DNA of 64,000 bases. It comes from Nevskiales bacterium (GTDB taxonomy: Bacteria > Pseudomonadota > Gammaproteobacteria > Steroidobacterales > GCA-2729495). The DNA lies in contig WYBE01000069.1 of the NCBI GenBank assembly GCA_011526045.1, positions 1 to 64,000 of the forward strand, read 5' to 3'. The notes beneath the pieces were generated by a model, which was given only the letters and a program-made list of their open reading frames with translations, had not been told where the DNA came from and did not search any database. How positions within the stretch are numbered: the first letter of the stretch is position 1; every line of letters begins with the position of its first letter. Both the position numbers and the translations under genes were made by a program. This document shows, in pieces, positions 43,029 to 52,494 of this stretch.

Positions 43029-44518
43029 GTGCGCTCCGCGAGTGCCGCGCGGGCCACGGCCCGGTCGCAGAACGGCCTGGATTCCACGCCGATAACCTGG
43101 CCCGTCTCATGCCCCTTGCCGGCGATCAGCACGACATCGGCAGCATCCGCGGACAGGATGGCGTGACGGATCGCCTCGCGACGATCATGAATGACCTCGA
43201 CCGCACCGCCGATGCCGGAGAGCACCGCCGCCACGATGGTTGCCGGATCCTCGCTGCGCGGGTTGTCGTCGGTGACGATCACGCGGTCGGCCAGCGCACT
43301 CGCCGCCGCGCCCATCGCCGGGCGCTTGCCGGCGTCACGGTCCCCGCCACAACCGAATACGCACCACAGCCGCGCGGTCGAGCGCGCGCGCAACACGGAC
43401 AACACCCGTTCGAGTGCCGCCGGTGTGTGCGCGAAATCGACGATCACGCACGGACCGGCTGCGCCCGACACCCGCTCCATGCGCCCCGGCGGTGGCGTGC
43501 ACGAGGCCAGTGCCGCGCCGACCTGCTCCAGCGCATGGCCTTGCGCGAGCAATATGCCGGCGGCGACGGCGAGGTTCTCGAGATTGAAGACGCCGACGAG
43601 CGGTGTCGAAAACCGGACGGTCTCCGCACCCAGCGACAACGCGACGCGCTGGCCCGTGGCCTCGTCCGCCACGCGGCTCGCGCGCAGCATGGCCGGCGCA
43701 GCGCTGCGCCCGGCGTCGACGCCGACCGTGAGCACGCTCATCGAAGCCGGCAAGCGTGCAAGCAGACTGCGCCCGAACTCATCGCCGGCGTTGATGACCG
43801 CCTGCGCCGCGCCCGCTTCGAGGAACAGGCGTTCCTTGGCGCGTGCATAGCTCGCCATGTCCCGGTGATAGTCCAGGTGATCGCGGCTGAGATTCGTGAA
43901 CGCCACGACGCCGAAGCGCACGCCGTCGACACGGCCCTGGTCGAGCGCGTGCGAGGAAACCTCCAGGGCGACGTGACGGGCGCCATCATCGGCCAGCGAG
44001 CGCAGTCGCCGGTGCAGCGTGACGCAGTCCGGCGTAGTCAGGCCGACGGACCGCGGCTGGCCAGCAGGACCGTACCCAAGAGTGCCCATGTAGGCGGAGC
44101 GCTGGCCGAGCGTCTCCAGCGCCTCGGCCAGCAACCAGGCTACGGTCGTCTTGCCGTTGGTGCCGGTGATGCCCGCGATGGTCATTTCCGCCGAAGGGCT
44201 GGCGAAGAAGCGATTGGCGATGTCGCCGAGACGCTGGCGCAGACCCGGCACTGCGAAGCCGCACACGGCGGCAGGGAGTTGCGGGTCGCCCTGCGTGCCC
44301 TGCGGTTCCCAGACCACCGCCCGCGGCCCGCGCTGCAATGCTTCGTCGAGATACTGCAGGCCGTGGTGACGTGCCCCGGCGCAGGCGAGGAACAGCCCGC
44401 CGGGCGACACGTCGGCGCTGTGCATAGTGATGTCGGCCACATCCACCGGTGGCGGCGCTGGTGCCAGGCCGGGAAAAAGACGCCTCAGATCCACATCTGT
44501 CTCTGGCCCTGCCATCAT
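43025..44518 (-). CDS. murE: UDP-MurNAc-L-Ala-D-Glu--meso-diaminopimelate ligase MurE
   Basis: A 497-residue Mur ligase. P-loop GITGTNGKTTVAWLLAEALE; the substrate motif VTDDNPRSEDP contains DNPR, the signature of meso-DAP rather than lysine specificity, so the wall should be of A1-gamma type. ATG 44518 overlaps the ftsI stop (ATGA). A second ATG lies directly after it. Confidence 0.97.
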   Translation of the reverse strand: MMAGPETDVDLRRLFPGLAPAPPPVDVADITMHSADVSPGGLFLACAGARHHGLQYLDEALQRGPRAVVWEPQGTQGDPQLPAAVCGFAVPGLRQRLGDIANRFFASPSAEMTIAGITGTNGKTTVAWLLAEALETLGQRSAYMGTLGYGPAGQPRSVGLTTPDCVTLHRRLRSLADDGARHVALEVSSHALDQGRVDGVRFGVVAFTNLSRDHLDYHRDMASYARAKERLFLEAGAAQAVINAGDEFGRSLLARLPASMSVLTVGVDAGRSAAPAMLRASRVADEATGQRVALSLGAETVRFSTPLVGVFNLENLAVAAGILLAQGHALEQVGAALASCTPPPGRMERVSGAAGPCVIVDFAHTPAALERVLSVLRARSTARLWCVFGCGGDRDAGKRPAMGAAASALADRVIVTDDNPRSEDPATIVAAVLSGIGGAVEVIHDRREAIRHAILSADAADVVLIAGKGHETGQVIGVESRPFCDRAVARAALAERT

Positions 44519-46254
44519 GGCGCAACCGCCGCCGTCACGATCCGCGCCGGCGCGCTTTGCGACGGCGGCGGTCGGTCGGGTGCGATCGCCATGATGCGCA
44601 TGGCGCCCTCAACGATATTCGAGAACACGGGCGCAGCCACGTCGCCGCCGTAGTACGCGCCGGCGCGCGGCTCGTCGATGATCACCACCACCGCAAGACG
44701 CGGGTGCGACACGGGAGCCACGCCGGCGAATACGGCCGTGTAGCGATCTTCCGAATAACCGCCCACCGCGAACTTGCGCGCGGTGCCGGTCTTGCCGGCC
44801 ACGCGGTAGCCCGCGACCGCAGCGCGCATGCCCGTGCCCTCCGGGCTGACCACGTGCTCGAGCATTTCGACGACGGCCCGGGCATTGGCGGCACTCACCA
44901 CCTTGCGGCCGATCGGCGGGCGCTCGGTACGAATGAGCGACACCGGCCGCATGACCCCGTCTGCGGCCAGCACCGCATAGGTCTGGGCGAGTTGCAGCGG
45001 CGTGACCGAAAGCCCGTAGCCGTAGGCAAGCGTCGCCTTGGCAATAGGCCGCCAGTTCTCGTAGTGGCTCAACAGACCGGCCGATTCACCCGGAAAGCCG
45101 CTGGAGGTCGGCTTGCCGAGCCCGAAACGGCTGAGCACGCTCCAGAGCTGCTCCGAGGGCAGCGACATCGCGACCTTCGTCGCCCCGACATTGCTCGAGC
45201 GCGCGAGCATGGTCGTCAGGTCGATGAGCCCGAGGTTGTGCTTGTCCTCGATGACCTTGTTGCCGACCTGGATCATTCCCGGCGAGGTGTCCACGCGACT
45301 GGTCGGGTTCCACTGGCCGCTCTCGAGGGCAGCCGCGACGATCAGCGGTTTCAGGCTCGACCCGGGCTCGAACAGATCGGTGATGGCGCGGTTGCGGAAG
45401 CGGCCCGGCGAGTACTGGGAGCGATCGTTCGGGTTGTAGGCGGGCTGGTTGACCATCGCCAGCACTTCGCCGGTGTCCGAATCGAGCACCACGGCCGAGG
45501 CCGACAGCGCGCGATTGGCCTGCACCGCCGCCTTCAGCTCCCGGTACGCGAGGTACTGGATGCGCAGATCGATCGAGGCGGCGACATTGCGTCCGGGCCG
45601 TGGCGGCTCCAGCCGCTCGACGTCCTCGATGACCCGGCCGAGCCGGTCACGCAACACCAGCTTGCTGCCGGGGTGCCCGCGGAGCCACTCGTCGAAGGCG
45701 AGTTCCATGCCTTCCTGGCCTTCGTCATCGACGTTGGTGAAGCCGATCAGGTGACCGGTGACCTCACCGGCCGGGTAGTAACGCCGGTACTCGCGCAGCG
45801 CATGCACGCCGGGTATGCCGCGATCGAGAATGGCGCGGGCATCGGCCGGGTTCATGTGCCGCTGCAGGTACATGAAATCCTTGCTCGCATTGCGGGCGAT
45901 CTGCCGGGCGAGCACTTCGGGGTCGAGGTCCAGCGCCCGGGCCAGATCGGGAATGGATTCCGGAGCGCGGGTCAGTTCCTGCGGGCTGGCCCACAGGCTG
46001 TCCACCGGCATGGAGGCAGCCAGCGGCTCGCCGTTGCGATCCGTGATGGCGCCGCGATTGGCCGAGATCCTGGCGGTGCGCAGGTGGCGTGCCTCGGCCT
46101 CGCTGATGAGAAAGTCCTTGCTGAAAACCTGCAGGTGTATCGCGCGGCCCACGAGCCCGGCCGCGAGCAGCAGCACCACTGCGCAGGCGAAGGTCCAGCG
46201 CAGCTGCAGGCTCTCCAGCGGCGAGCGCTCCTCCGCGGAGTTGCTTCTGCTCAT
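44515..46254 (-). CDS. ftsI: septal peptidoglycan transpeptidase FtsI (PBP3)
   Basis: A 579-residue class B penicillin-binding protein that crosslinks septal peptidoglycan with FtsW. A short cytoplasmic N-terminus and one membrane anchor (about 20-42) precede the pedestal domain (ANRGAITDRNGEPLAAS). The transpeptidase motifs are all present: SxxK in EPGSSLKPL, SxN in ARSSNVGAT and KTG in VAGKTGTARK. ATG 46254 overlaps the ftsL stop (ATGA). Confidence 0.97.
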   Translation of the reverse strand: MSRSNSAEERSPLESLQLRWTFACAVVLLLAAGLVGRAIHLQVFSKDFLISEAEARHLRTARISANRGAITDRNGEPLAASMPVDSLWASPQELTRAPESIPDLARALDLDPEVLARQIARNASKDFMYLQRHMNPADARAILDRGIPGVHALREYRRYYPAGEVTGHLIGFTNVDDEGQEGMELAFDEWLRGHPGSKLVLRDRLGRVIEDVERLEPPRPGRNVAASIDLRIQYLAYRELKAAVQANRALSASAVVLDSDTGEVLAMVNQPAYNPNDRSQYSPGRFRNRAITDLFEPGSSLKPLIVAAALESGQWNPTSRVDTSPGMIQVGNKVIEDKHNLGLIDLTTMLARSSNVGATKVAMSLPSEQLWSVLSRFGLGKPTSSGFPGESAGLLSHYENWRPIAKATLAYGYGLSVTPLQLAQTYAVLAADGVMRPVSLIRTERPPIGRKVVSAANARAVVEMLEHVVSPEGTGMRAAVAGYRVAGKTGTARKFAVGGYSEDRYTAVFAGVAPVSHPRLAVVVIIDEPRAGAYYGGDVAAPVFSNIVEGAMRIMAIAPDRPPPSQSAPARIVTAAVAP

Positions 46255-46529
46255 CGCGTCACCAGCCGCTGCTCATCCGCACCCGGGTCGTGCATGCCCA
46301 TTTCGCCGCGGGCCAGTTGCTCGACCCGCGCATGGGTGGACCAGGTGCTTTGCTCGATCTGCAGGCGGCTCCAGTCCACCTCCAGGCGATCGCGCTCCTG
46401 CGTCAGCGCCTGCAACTCCATGAAGAGCTTGCGGTTGCGATGCTTGGCGTAGACGGCGGCGACGGCCGAGGCGAGCACCGCCATGACGAGCAGGATGAAC
46501 GCCGCCCGGTTGCGCGCGGCGCCCGTCAC
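46251..46529 (-). CDS. ftsL: divisome protein FtsL
   Basis: A 92-residue bitopic protein: membrane segment about 10-28 (AAFILLVMAVLASAVAAVYA), then a leucine-zipper-like coiled coil (about 32-75, LFMELQALTQERDRLEVDW) that pairs with FtsB to activate FtsWI. The start is a GTG overlapping the rsmH stop (GTGA). Identification rests on topology and its place between rsmH and ftsI. Confidence 0.93.
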   Translation of the reverse strand: MTGAARNRAAFILLVMAVLASAVAAVYAKHRNRKLFMELQALTQERDRLEVDWSRLQIEQSTWSTHARVEQLARGEMGMHDPGADEQRLVTR

Positions 46530-47458
46530 GACAGCTTCTCCGCGATGCGCAACACCGCGCTGCGCGCGCGGGGATTACGCGCGCACTCCTCGATGCCCGG
46601 GTGAATTGCGCCGCCAACCAGACGCAGCGAGGGTCGCGCGGACTCCGGGACGACAGGCAGCCGCGCCAACGCGGGGCTCACGCGCGAGCAATCGCGCATG
46701 AAGCGCTTGACGATGCGGTCCTCGAGGGAATGAAAACTGATTACGCACAGGCGCCCGCCGGCTCGCAGCGCATCGCGCGCCTGCACGAGGCCGTCGCGAA
46801 TCTGCTCGAGCTCGCGGTTCACATGCATGCGGATTGCCTGGAAAACACGCGTTGCCGGATGTCGGCCGGGACGTGTCCTGCCGACCGCGAGCGTGACCAC
46901 CTCGGCCAGGTCCGTCGTGGTGAGGATCGGCCGCTCGGCACGACGCGTGACAATCGCGCGGGCGATCCGGGCCGCAGCCGTCTCCTCCCCGTAGCGGCGA
47001 ATGATCGCGGCGATTTCATTCTCGCCAGCTTCATCCAGCCACTGCGCCGCGCTCGGCGAAGTTGCGGGATCCATGCGCATGTCGAGCGGCCCCTCGACCT
47101 GGAAGCTGAAGCCGCGCGCCGGCTGCTCGATCTGGGGCGAGGACACCCCCAGGTCGAACAGGATTCCGTCTACTTCGCCCTGCACGCCTTGCATTTCCAG
47201 AAACCGCCGCAACATCCCAAAACTTTCTTGTTGTATGAGAAACCGGGAATCTTTCTGCGAGATTTCCCGACCACTCACCACCGCCTCAGGATCCCGGTCG
47301 ATCGCCAGCAACCGCCCCTGAGGACCGAGCCTCGCGAGGATCCCCCCGCTGTGCCCTCCGCGCCCGAAAGTCGCATCCACGTAAGTGCCGCCCGGACGCA
47401 CCGCAAGGCCACGCACCACCTCGTCGAGGAGCACCGGAACATGGGCTACCAACTGCAA
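46526..47458 (-). CDS. rsmH: 16S rRNA m4C1402 methyltransferase RsmH
   Basis: A 310-residue SAM-dependent methyltransferase (MraW) acting on C1402 in the ribosomal P site. It begins HVPVLLDEVVRGL, the SAM motif is DATFGRGGHS, with ILFDLGVSSPQ and late VISFHSLEDRIVKRF. No ATG fits: the start is a TTG at 47458 after a run of G, 60 bp downstream of mraZ. An RNA-level start error is possible but the conserved core begins within five residues. Confidence 0.96.
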   Translation of the reverse strand: MQLVAHVPVLLDEVVRGLAVRPGGTYVDATFGRGGHSGGILARLGPQGRLLAIDRDPEAVVSGREISQKDSRFLIQQESFGMLRRFLEMQGVQGEVDGILFDLGVSSPQIEQPARGFSFQVEGPLDMRMDPATSPSAAQWLDEAGENEIAAIIRRYGEETAAARIARAIVTRRAERPILTTTDLAEVVTLAVGRTRPGRHPATRVFQAIRMHVNRELEQIRDGLVQARDALRAGGRLCVISFHSLEDRIVKRFMRDCSRVSPALARLPVVPESARPSLRLVGGAIHPGIEECARNPRARSAVLRIAEKLS

Positions 47459-47518
47459 CCCCCGGCGGCCGTCACCCGAGAACGCGGCGCCACCGCCCGA
47501 CGGGGCCAGCGGCCCGTG

Positions 47519-47974
47519 TCAGAGCGACAACTGCTCGAGTTCAGCCGGCAGAGCGAGGCCCTCGTCGGTATCGTCGGCAAGCCAACTGTCCCGTCGCTCG
47601 TTCCAGCGCGCCTCATCCCACAACTCAAACTTGTTGCCCTGGCCGAACAGGATGGCCTGTCGGTCGAGGGACGCGAATTCGCGCAACTCCCGCGGAATGA
47701 GGATCCGGCCGTGGCCGTCGAGATCGACTTCCGAGGCGTAGCCCACCATCAAGCGCTGCAGCCGGCGTGAGCGGCGGTTCAGCGACGGCAGGCGCATCAG
47801 CTTGCGTTCGATCTCTTCCCAGTCCGGGAGCGGATAAATCAACAGGCAGTAGTCGGGATCGACCGTGCACACGAGCCTGCCGTCGCAGCGCTCGGCCAGC
47901 CGCTCGCGATAGCGGGCTGGAAACGCCAGCCTGCCCTTCGCATCGAGGGTGATTTTTGTCGCCCCGCGGAACAT
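47519..47974 (-). CDS. mraZ: transcriptional regulator MraZ
   Basis: A 151-residue MraZ with two SpoVT/AbrB-like repeats. ATG 47974 gives the canonical MFRGATKITLDAKGRLAFP; the second repeat has GYASEVDLDGHGRILIP. Known MraZ proteins bind TGGG direct repeats upstream of their own gene and repress the dcw operon; exactly such repeats lie at 47993-48027. An upstream in-frame ATG (47998) falls inside the fourth box and has its SD-like GGAGG only two bases away, so it is not used here. Confidence 0.96.
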   Translation of the reverse strand: MFRGATKITLDAKGRLAFPARYRERLAERCDGRLVCTVDPDYCLLIYPLPDWEEIERKLMRLPSLNRRSRRLQRLMVGYASEVDLDGHGRILIPRELREFASLDRQAILFGQGNKFELWDEARWNERRDSWLADDTDEGLALPAELEQLSL

Positions 47975-47992
47975 GGTGGATAGGGCACGCGC

Positions 47993-48027
47993 CCCCATTT
48001 CCTCCCACTTTCTGCCACCGCTGGCCA
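47993..48027 (-). promoter_or_regulatory. MraZ operator: four direct repeats at 10-bp period
   Basis: Reading toward mraZ: TGGCC (48027-48023), TGGCA (48017-48013), TGGGA (48007-48003) and TGGGG (47997-47993), each exactly ten bases apart. The E. coli MraZ site is TGGGN repeated every ten bases. The first box begins in the last base of the -10 hexamer, so binding would cover the start of transcription. Confidence 0.85.
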
Positions 48028-48055
48028 CTATAGGTTTCCGGTGGGGGTGCGTCAA
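48027..48055 (-). promoter_or_regulatory. sigma-70 promoter of the dcw operon (Pmra)
   Basis: TTGACG (48055-48050), exactly 17 bases, then TATAGT (48032-48027). An A/T-rich stretch with seven A and three T just upstream (48060-48078) looks like an UP element. The transcript would start near 48020, about 46 bases before the mraZ ATG. Confidence 0.9.
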
Positions 48056-48310
48056 CAGAAATCTGGAAATTTTTTTCGTGCGGACAGTGGGTTAGCCGCG
48101 CGTCTGGCACACGAACAGACCGCATGAATTGATTGGACGAGAAATCAGAATGTTAGAGACTTTTCTTCCGTACCTTTGCTGGTCATGGCCATCGCGACAG
48201 CGCCGCACGCAGGAATCGGCGGGGCCTCGTCAGCCCCAGGCAACCAGCCAGACACCGCTGTGTTGCGCGACGGCCGCGGCCGGATCCGGCGCTCACGGGC
48301 TACGGTGGGA

Positions 48311-48353
48311 AAATCGGCCCCGGGGGCCGGGTCCGGCGTGGACACCCGGACCC
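48311..48353 (-). terminator. candidate terminator region of rnpB
   Basis: Downstream of rnpB on the minus strand: GGGTCCGG/CCGGACCC (48353-48329) and then a GC-rich near-palindrome ending in ATTTT (48330-48311). The T-run is short, so confidence is limited. The remaining stretch 48056-48310 holds the AT-rich region before Pmra and no gene that I can support. Confidence 0.45.
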
Positions 48354-48365
48354 AGCGGTGGCAGG

Positions 48366-48741
48366 AGAAGGAGCCGGCCGATAAGCCGGGTTCTGTCGAG
48401 GGCGATCATCCATCTGGGACTGCTGTCACCAGCAGCCTCGAGCGACCTACCCGGAAGCCCGCGGGGCGACGGTGCGACAGCCGTTACCGGCCTGTCGCTG
48501 CTTCCCTATTTGGTCTTGCTCCAGGTGGGGTTTTCCGTGCCGCGGCGTGTTACCACCCGCGCGGTGCGCTCTTACCGCACCTTTTCACCCTTACCGCGAA
48601 CCGTGAGGCCCGTGGCGGTATCTTTTCTGTGGCACTTTCCGTGGGCTCGCGCCCCCCAGGCGTTACCTGGCACCCTGCCCGCCGGAGCCCGGACTTTCCT
48701 CCCGGCGGTTTCCCGCCGGGCGATCGCCTGGCCAGCTCCAC
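48366..48741 (-). ncRNA. rnpB: RNase P RNA, bacterial type A
   Basis: The catalytic RNA that matures tRNA 5' ends. The minus strand shows GAGGAAAGTCCGGGCTCC (conserved region I), GGTAAGAGCGCACCGCG, GGAGCAAGACCAAATAGG and the 3' ACAGAACCCGGCTTATCGG. The ends pair: GGAGCTGGCC (48739-48730) with GGCCGGCTCC (48379-48370), defining P1. Size about 376 nt. TCTAAG at 48754-48749 would place a transcription start at 48741. It lies directly downstream of rsmI and upstream of the mraZ region on the same strand. Confidence 0.97.
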
Positions 48742-48775
48742 CGCGCAACTTAGACCAACCACGCCATCCCGGCAA

Positions 48776-49624
48776 TCACGGTTCTTCGCGGCCCTGCCGC
48801 TCCAGCACCAGGCGGTAGGCATCGCGCCGATTGGCGCCGGTGATCTGCGCGGCGAGCGTCGCCGCCCTGGCTGCCGGCAGTTCGGCCGCCAGGATCCAGA
48901 CCACCCGCGCCAACTCCGCGGCCCCGGGTGCGGCCTGCGCCGCCCCGGCGACGACGATCGTGAACTCGCCCTTGTCGCTGCCCGGATCCGCCGCGAGCGC
49001 CTCGCGGATCGTCGCGAGCGTTCCGTGGTAGGCCGTCTCGTACAGCTTGGTCAGTTCGCGCGCCACGAAGGCTGGCCTCTGCGCGCCGAACACGGTGGCC
49101 AGGTCCGCCAGCGACTCAGGCACCCGGTGCACGGCCTCATAGAAGACCAGCGTGTCGGTGCAGGCACCCAACTCACGCAGGCGCTCCCGCCGCGCCGCTG
49201 CGCGCGCCGGCAGAAACCCCTCGAAATGCACACGCGCCGTGGGCAGGCCCGCAATCGAGAGCGCCGCAATCGCCGCACAGCACCCCGGGATCGCGGTGAC
49301 GACGTGGCCGCGTTCGCGCGCCAGCGCGACGAGCCGATAACCCGGATCGCTGATCAGTGGTGTGCCTGCATCACTGACCAGGGCGACCGATTCACCCCGG
49401 GCAAGCCGCGTCAGTACCAGCTCGGCACGGCGCTCCTCGTTGTGTTCGTGCAGCGACAGCACGGGTGTGGTGATTTCGAAATGCCCGAGGAGCTGGCGCG
49501 TGCGCCGCGTGTCCTCCGCCGCGATCACCTCCACGGACCGCAGCACGGCGCAGGCACGCGAGCTGATATCATCGAGATTGCCGATCGGCGTCGCGACGAC
49601 ATACAGAACTCCCGGGGATTTCAC
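48776..49624 (-). CDS. rsmI: 16S rRNA 2'-O-ribose C1402 methyltransferase RsmI
   Basis: A 282-residue tetrapyrrole-methylase-fold enzyme (YraL) that 2'-O-methylates C1402, the same base that RsmH methylates on N4. LYVVATPIGNLDDIS, AAEDTRRTRQLL and LVSDAGTPLISDPGYRLV are diagnostic. The start is a GTG at 49624. It is divergent from lpoA, as yraL-yraM in E. coli. The rnpB promoter lies between its end and rnpB. Confidence 0.96.
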   Translation of the reverse strand: MKSPGVLYVVATPIGNLDDISSRACAVLRSVEVIAAEDTRRTRQLLGHFEITTPVLSLHEHNEERRAELVLTRLARGESVALVSDAGTPLISDPGYRLVALARERGHVVTAIPGCCAAIAALSIAGLPTARVHFEGFLPARAAARRERLRELGACTDTLVFYEAVHRVPESLADLATVFGAQRPAFVARELTKLYETAYHGTLATIREALAADPGSDKGEFTIVVAGAAQAAPGAAELARVVWILAAELPAARAATLAAQITGANRRDAYRLVLERQGREEP

Positions 49625-49639
49625 TTGCCGCGCCTTGGT

Positions 49640-50977
49640 GTGCCCAGAACAGTGCCGCAGCCGTCCTGCCGCACCGGATCGCGACCTGCGCTCCGTGCCG
49701 GTGCCTGGTCATTGCCGCTGGTCATGGTAGCCATTGTGGGGGCTGGCTGCGCATCGCCACAACCAAGCGAGCCGGCCCGGCCGGGCCGCGTTGCCGAGCC
49801 GGCCCCGGTCGCGAGCGTCACCCCGCCACCTCCTGCGCCCACCCGTGAGACCCCGCCCGTCTCACAGCCTCAACGCCAGCCCCTGCGCCTGATCGCATTG
49901 CTGTTGCCGCTGTCTGACGCAGAGCGGAAAGTGGCCGAGGCTGTACGCGATGGATTTGTCGCCGCCCACCTCGCCGCCGGTGCACGGGCCGACCGGCCGG
50001 AACTCCTGATTCTCGACGCCAGCGGTCCGGGTGCGACCGCCGCCTACCAGACCGCCGTCGCGGCGAAGGCCGGAGTGATCGTCGGACCGCTCCTGAAACA
50101 GGCGGTGGCCGAGGTGGCCGCCGCGGGCACTCCCGTGACGACGCTCGCGCTGAACTTCCTCGACCCGGATACGGCAACGCCGTCCAACCTCTACCAGTTC
50201 TCGTTGTCGCCGGAAGACGAGGCACGCCAGGTCGCCGAGCGGGCCACCGCACAGGGCCAGCGGCGCGCCCTTGCACTCGCACCCGACAACGACTGGGGGC
50301 GGCGCATGCTTGCGGCATTCATCCCGGCGCTGGAGAGTCGTGAGGGGCGCGTCATCGACTACCACCTCTACGATCCCGGCGCGACCGACTACACGGCGGC
50401 CATCGAACGCCTGCTGCTGCTCGATGAAAGTCGCGCGCGTTACCGGCAACTGACGGCTTATCTCGGAGTTCCGGCCGGATTCGAAGCTCGCCGTCGCGAC
50501 GATGTCGATTTTATATTTCTCGCGGCCAATGTCGGCAGCGGCCGGCTGATCTGGCCACAACTGCGGTTCCTGTATGCCGGTGACCTCCCGACCTATGCAA
50601 CATCATCGGTATTTCAGGCCGGCAGCAATGGCGACCGTGACCTCGATGGGGTGATGTTTACGGATATTCCCGCGTTGCTCGACGTCCAGCCGGAAGCGGC
50701 CGAGCTCCGTGCTGCAATCGCCGCCCACTGGCCGCCGGGCACCACCGCATTGATGAGATTCTTTGCCATGGGTTTCGACGCTTACGCGCTCGCCCGCGAT
50801 CTTGGCGACGGCGTGCAGCCGCGCCGGAATGGGCTGACCGGGCAGCTCTCGACCGACCCGCAACGGCGCATACATCGCGAAATGCCCTGGGCGAAATTTC
50901 GCGACGGCGCAATCGTGGTGCTGCCGGCCGTCGCCCCGCAGCTGCCGCCCTCCGCGCCGTCGCCTGCGCCGCCTTGA
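49640..50977 (+). CDS. lpoA: LpoA/LppC-family outer-membrane lipoprotein, short form
   Basis: A lipoprotein of about 445 residues that activates PBP1A from the outer membrane in E. coli. Membrane segment and lipobox VGAGC put the lipidated Cys at 37, then a Pro-rich linker (about 38-82), then the periplasmic-binding-protein-like domain starting LRLIALLLPLSDAERKVAEA. E. coli LpoA is 678 residues with an N-terminal TPR domain; that domain is absent and there is no room for it, because rsmI starts 15 bp away. The start may be GTG 49640, GTG 49652 or TTG 49625. yraN follows with a four-base overlap. Confidence 0.87.
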   Translation: MPRTVPQPSCRTGSRPALRAGAWSLPLVMVAIVGAGCASPQPSEPARPGRVAEPAPVASVTPPPPAPTRETPPVSQPQRQPLRLIALLLPLSDAERKVAEAVRDGFVAAHLAAGARADRPELLILDASGPGATAAYQTAVAAKAGVIVGPLLKQAVAEVAAAGTPVTTLALNFLDPDTATPSNLYQFSLSPEDEARQVAERATAQGQRRALALAPDNDWGRRMLAAFIPALESREGRVIDYHLYDPGATDYTAAIERLLLLDESRARYRQLTAYLGVPAGFEARRRDDVDFIFLAANVGSGRLIWPQLRFLYAGDLPTYATSSVFQAGSNGDRDLDGVMFTDIPALLDVQPEAAELRAAIAAHWPPGTTALMRFFAMGFDAYALARDLGDGVQPRRNGLTGQLSTDPQRRIHREMPWAKFRDGAIVVLPAVAPQLPPSAPSPAPP

Positions 50978-51375
50978 AGCGCGCCCTGCCCCGCGGCGAC
51001 CAGCGCCACCGCACGGGCGCTCACGCCGAGGCATGGGCGCAACGGTTCCTGGAAGCCCACGGGCTCGTCCTGGTCGAGCGCAATTTCCGCTGTCGCGACG
51101 GGGAACTCGACCTGGTCATGCTGGATGGCCGGGAGCTGGTGATCGTCGAGGTGCGTTGTCGCACCAGCGACGCACTGGTGCGCCCCGAGATCACCGTTTC
51201 CGCAACCAAGCGCCGCCGACTGCTGCGTGCGGCCGCCCGGTACCTGCAACTGCATCCGGCGTTTGCCGATCACGCCGTGCGTTTCGACGTACTGGGGCTC
51301 ACCGGCCAGCCCGACCGGCCCCATTGCGAGTGGATCCGCTGCGCGTTCACGACCGATGACGTCGGCTGCTGCTAG
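50974..51375 (+). CDS. yraN: UPF0102 family protein YraN
   Basis: A 133-residue UPF0102 protein with an endonuclease-like fold of unknown function. The motif ERNFRCRDGELDLVMLDG and then LVIVEVRCRTSD carries the conserved Glu/Asp/Glu of the family. The start is a TTG whose codon overlaps the lpoA stop (TTGA). The C-terminus ends CC, unlike most relatives. lpoA-yraN-diaA order is conserved. Confidence 0.88.
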   Translation: MKRALPRGDQRHRTGAHAEAWAQRFLEAHGLVLVERNFRCRDGELDLVMLDGRELVIVEVRCRTSDALVRPEITVSATKRRRLLRAAARYLQLHPAFADHAVRFDVLGLTGQPDRPHCEWIRCAFTTDDVGCC

Positions 51376-51435
51376 CAAGGATTCCGGCGGGTCCCTGCAC
51401 GCCGGGTACGCCAGCAAGTCCGGTTCGGCACCTGA

Positions 51436-52041
<606 letters not shown>

Positions 52042-52059
52042 CCGGTCGACGCGCCGCGC

Positions 52060-52482
52060 TTACTTCACGACGGTGAGTCGCGGCTTGCGTGCACCCTGAG
52101 GCGTAGCTGGGGCACCGTCGCCGCCGTCCGGCGGTGGCTCGTCGGGCGTGCTGCCGGCGTCGTCCTCCGAAAAAATCATGCCGCGGCCCGTCTCTCGGGA
52201 ATAGATCCCGAGGACGGCACGCAGGGGGACGTGCACCAGCCAGGGGGACCCGGAGAAGCGGGCCCTGAAGGTCAGCGCCTCATTGCCAATTTCGAGACCG
52301 CTGACCGCCGTCGAACTGATGTTGAGCACGATCTTGCCGTCGCGCACGAATTGTTGCGGAACGTTCACGCCTTCCACGGCGGCATCCACGACCACGTGGG
52401 GAGTGTGGCCGCTGTCGGTGATCCACGCATGCATCGCACGGACCAGGTAAGGGCGTTGCGGTATTGAGCCGGAGGTCGGCAT
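52060..52482 (-). CDS. sspB: ClpXP adaptor SspB
   Basis: A 140-residue SspB that delivers ssrA-tagged proteins to ClpXP. The substrate-binding domain (about 8-110) has RPYLVRAMHAWITDSGHTPH and NISSTAVSGL; a flexible Pro/Gly/Asp-rich linker leads to the C-terminal ClpX-binding tail RKPRLTVVK. It is 12 bp downstream of sspA. Its stop faces diaA across an 18-bp gap. Confidence 0.95.
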   Translation of the reverse strand: MPTSGSIPQRPYLVRAMHAWITDSGHTPHVVVDAAVEGVNVPQQFVRDGKIVLNISSTAVSGLEIGNEALTFRARFSGSPWLVHVPLRAVLGIYSRETGRGMIFSEDDAGSTPDEPPPDGGDGAPATPQGARKPRLTVVK

Positions 52483-52494
52483 CGGCCGGCACCG

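Noticed and set aside
47975..48055. Earlier mraZ start codons (47998 or 48055)
   Set aside because: They fall within the MraZ boxes or the -35 element; the conserved MFRG start is at 47974.
48176..49639. Upstream extension of the lpoA frame across rnpB and rsmI
   Set aside because: It runs antisense to rnpB and rsmI; the lipoprotein signal defines the start near 49640.
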